Source: Streptacidiphilus anmyonensis
GTDB lineage: Bacteria; Actinomycetota; Actinomycetes; Streptomycetales; Streptomycetaceae
DNA length: 51,356 nt
Assembly: GCF_000787855.1 (NCBI RefSeq)
Contig: NZ_BBPQ01000058.1
Coordinates: 1-51,356, forward strand
Direction: 5' to 3'
Shown one piece after another: positions 50,631 to 51,356 of the stretch (positions are counted from its first letter, which is position 1; each line of letters opens with the position of its first letter). Position numbers and translations under genes: made by a program. Under the pieces are notes generated by a model. The model saw only the letters and a program-made list of their open reading frames with translations. It was not told where the DNA came from and made no database searches.

Positions 50631-50643
50631 TTGCATTATGCAA
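50631..50643. promoter_or_regulatory. perfect TTGCA-N3-TGCAA palindrome at the start of the lipoprotein gene
   Basis: TTGCA-TTA-TGCAA on the + strand; on the minus strand the centre is CATAAT and the ATG at 50628 comes 6 bp later. The two flanks extend the symmetry (CATCT before, AGATG after). The placement is the same as at the ClC gene. Confidence 0.7.
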
Positions 50644-50873
50644 GATGGTGCGTTTGCCCCTGACAGGGGCCCTCGGTCAGGTCTTCGCCGGCTCGTCGCA
50701 GCGGACGGTGGGACGGGCCGGGTTAGCTGGTCGGTTTCCAGGCCCAGCATGTCGGACCAGGGCAGCGGCCGGGGGGTGCCCCTATGGGTTTGGTCAAGGC
50801 GTGGGTCGTCGGGGGGAGGTGGTCTGGCACTCTGACGGGCGTGGGTGTTGATCAGGTTGAGACGGGTGCGGGC

Positions 50874-50990
50874 ATGAGGCCGTGTGACTTTTGTGGTCAC
50901 CCGGTCCCCGTGGAGTCTGTCGACGAGTACGACTGCCCGGTGTGTGGGGAGCCGCCGGCCGGGGTCGATCCGGCGGATGGCTCAGCCTGA
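50874..50990 (+). CDS. possible zinc-ribbon microprotein
   Basis: ATG 50874 starts 38 residues with two CxxC knuckles: MRPCDFCGHPVPVESV and EYDCPVCGEPP. This is the spacing of a small zinc ribbon. A longer in-frame start exists at 50784 (68 residues). It overlaps the tail of the IS110 fragment on the other strand, so one of the two frames there is not real; the zinc-ribbon pattern looks less accidental. Low certainty. Confidence 0.35.
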   Translation: MRPCDFCGHPVPVESVDEYDCPVCGEPPAGVDPADGSA

Positions 50991-51190
50991 GCGGAGGGTT
51001 GGGGCTGGTAGAAGGTGCCGTCGCGGAGCATGGCGAACAGGACGTCGGCCCGGCGGCGGGCGAGGCAGAGCAGGGCCTGGGTGTGGTGCTTTCCCTGGGC
51101 GATCTTCTTGTCGTAGTAGGCCCGGGAGACGGGATCGGCGAGCGACGCGAACGCGGAAAGGAAGAAAGCGCGTTTGAGCTGCTTGAGGGC
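50897..51190 (-). pseudogene. IS110-family transposase, C-terminal fragment
   Basis: The frame gives LKQLKRAFFLSAFASLADPV, SRAYYDKKIAQGKHHTQALL and CLARRRADVLFAMLRDGTFY, the final part of the IS110 serine-containing transposase domain, then an atypical tail. The frame upstream is closed near 51316 and does not resemble the family, so the front part is missing. The left end of the window holds an IS110 N-terminal piece in the same orientation; whether they come from one copy cannot be told here. Confidence 0.7.
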
Positions 51191-51356
51191 AGTCCCCAAC
51201 CCCGCAGGGGGCTTGGGTGCCGGTTGTTCGGTTCGTCGGCCTGCGTGGGATCTGTCGGCGATCTGATGACCGCATCGCGCCCGGCTGGGGAATGGGGATT
51301 GCTCGCGACTCCCGGCTCAGCGCTTGTCGGTTGTCAACGGACGTGTAGTTCTGGCT

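Noticed and set aside
39480-50643. The palindromes as Nur (nickel-responsive Fur family) boxes
   Set aside because: The Nur box described in Streptomyces has TTGCAA-type halves separated by five bases; here the halves are TTGCA and TGCAA with three bases between them. The spacing does not fit, although another Fur-family protein is not excluded.
51195-51217. Hairpin with CCCAA and TTGGG arms as a terminator or element end
   Set aside because: The stem is interrupted and lies next to a truncated transposase; no function can be supported.
1-51356. tRNA, rRNA, CRISPR array or plasmid origin
   Set aside because: No cloverleaf-like sequence with CCA-type end, no rRNA motif, no regularly spaced repeat and no replication gene was recognised by eye.

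Overview
The window is about 51 kb of very GC-rich DNA. Start codons (ATG, GTG, TTG), GGAGG-type ribosome sites, strong third-position G/C and protein types (large actinobacterial transaldolase fold, VKOR-DsbA pair, F420-type nitroreductase, PRC-barrel proteins, Streptomyces-style SpoIIE phosphatase) point to a streptomycete-like actinomycete. No rRNA, tRNA, CRISPR array or core ribosomal gene is visible. The dense insertion-sequence debris and broken genes suggest an accessory chromosomal region or a large plasmid; that placement is inference.

Layout. 1-2.4 kb holds remains of IS3, IS110 and IS701 transposases. 2.6-6 kb holds small secreted or membrane proteins, including a helix-hairpin-helix (ComEA-like) protein and two lipoproteins, one more being a frameshifted wreck. 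6.1-10 kb (minus strand) is a molybdopterin formate-dehydrogenase-like enzyme preceded by a small membrane-protein gene that is split by a complete 938-bp IS5-family element. 10.1-12 kb has a transaldolase-fold protein that has lost its catalytic residues, facing a small unknown gene. 12.7-20.3 kb holds a crystallin-like protein, a lone cytochrome b (qcrB), a cytochrome oxidase pair (ctaD-ctaF) and a short aconitase. 20.5-27.4 kb holds an SGNH hydrolase, two PRC-barrel proteins, a TetR-ABC exporter operon and a truncated ABC permease. 28.1-29.7 kb has a SpoIIE-type phosphatase and a STAS anti-sigma antagonist. 29.8-37.3 kb is a nine-gene minus-strand cluster for copper delivery and periplasmic disulfide formation (CtaG, DyP peroxidase, PCuAC, SCO, VKOR, DsbA and two related membrane proteins). 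37.5-50.6 kb carries an FMN-type oxidase, a beta-propeller lipoprotein, a deazaflavin-type nitroreductase, a deacetylase-like lipoprotein, a MarR regulator, a double-domain universal stress protein, a ClC channel, an APC transporter, a second CtaG and a small secreted lipoprotein. The right end holds an IS110 C-terminal fragment.

The most interesting signal is regulatory. An exact palindrome, TTGCA-N3-TGCAA, occurs seven times in gene starts or intergenic gaps (centred near 11579, 29770, 39486, 40313, 43274, 49374, 50637), with degenerate relatives at 28111 and 11410. Most sites carry extra half-sites in strict 8-bp phase. They stand before the phosphatase, the STAS protein, the nitroreductase, the deacetylase, the USP/ClC pair, the second CtaG, the small lipoprotein, and between the pseudo-transaldolase and its neighbour. 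By base composition alone about 0.01 exact copies would be expected in the window. This looks like a local regulon combining stress, respiration/copper and envelope functions under one unidentified regulator. The MarR protein at 41.7-42.2 kb is a candidate, but its own promoter lacks the motif.

How the parts may work together (inference): formate oxidation, a bc-type cytochrome b and an aa3-type oxidase, supplied with copper by two CtaG proteins, SCO and PCuAC and with disulfides by VKOR/DsbA, would form an auxiliary aerobic respiratory module. The stress protein, channel, phosphatase/STAS pair and nitroreductase would respond with it to a redox or energy signal. Several essential partners (oxidase subunits II and III, Rieske protein, cytochrome c, anti-sigma kinase) are not in the window.
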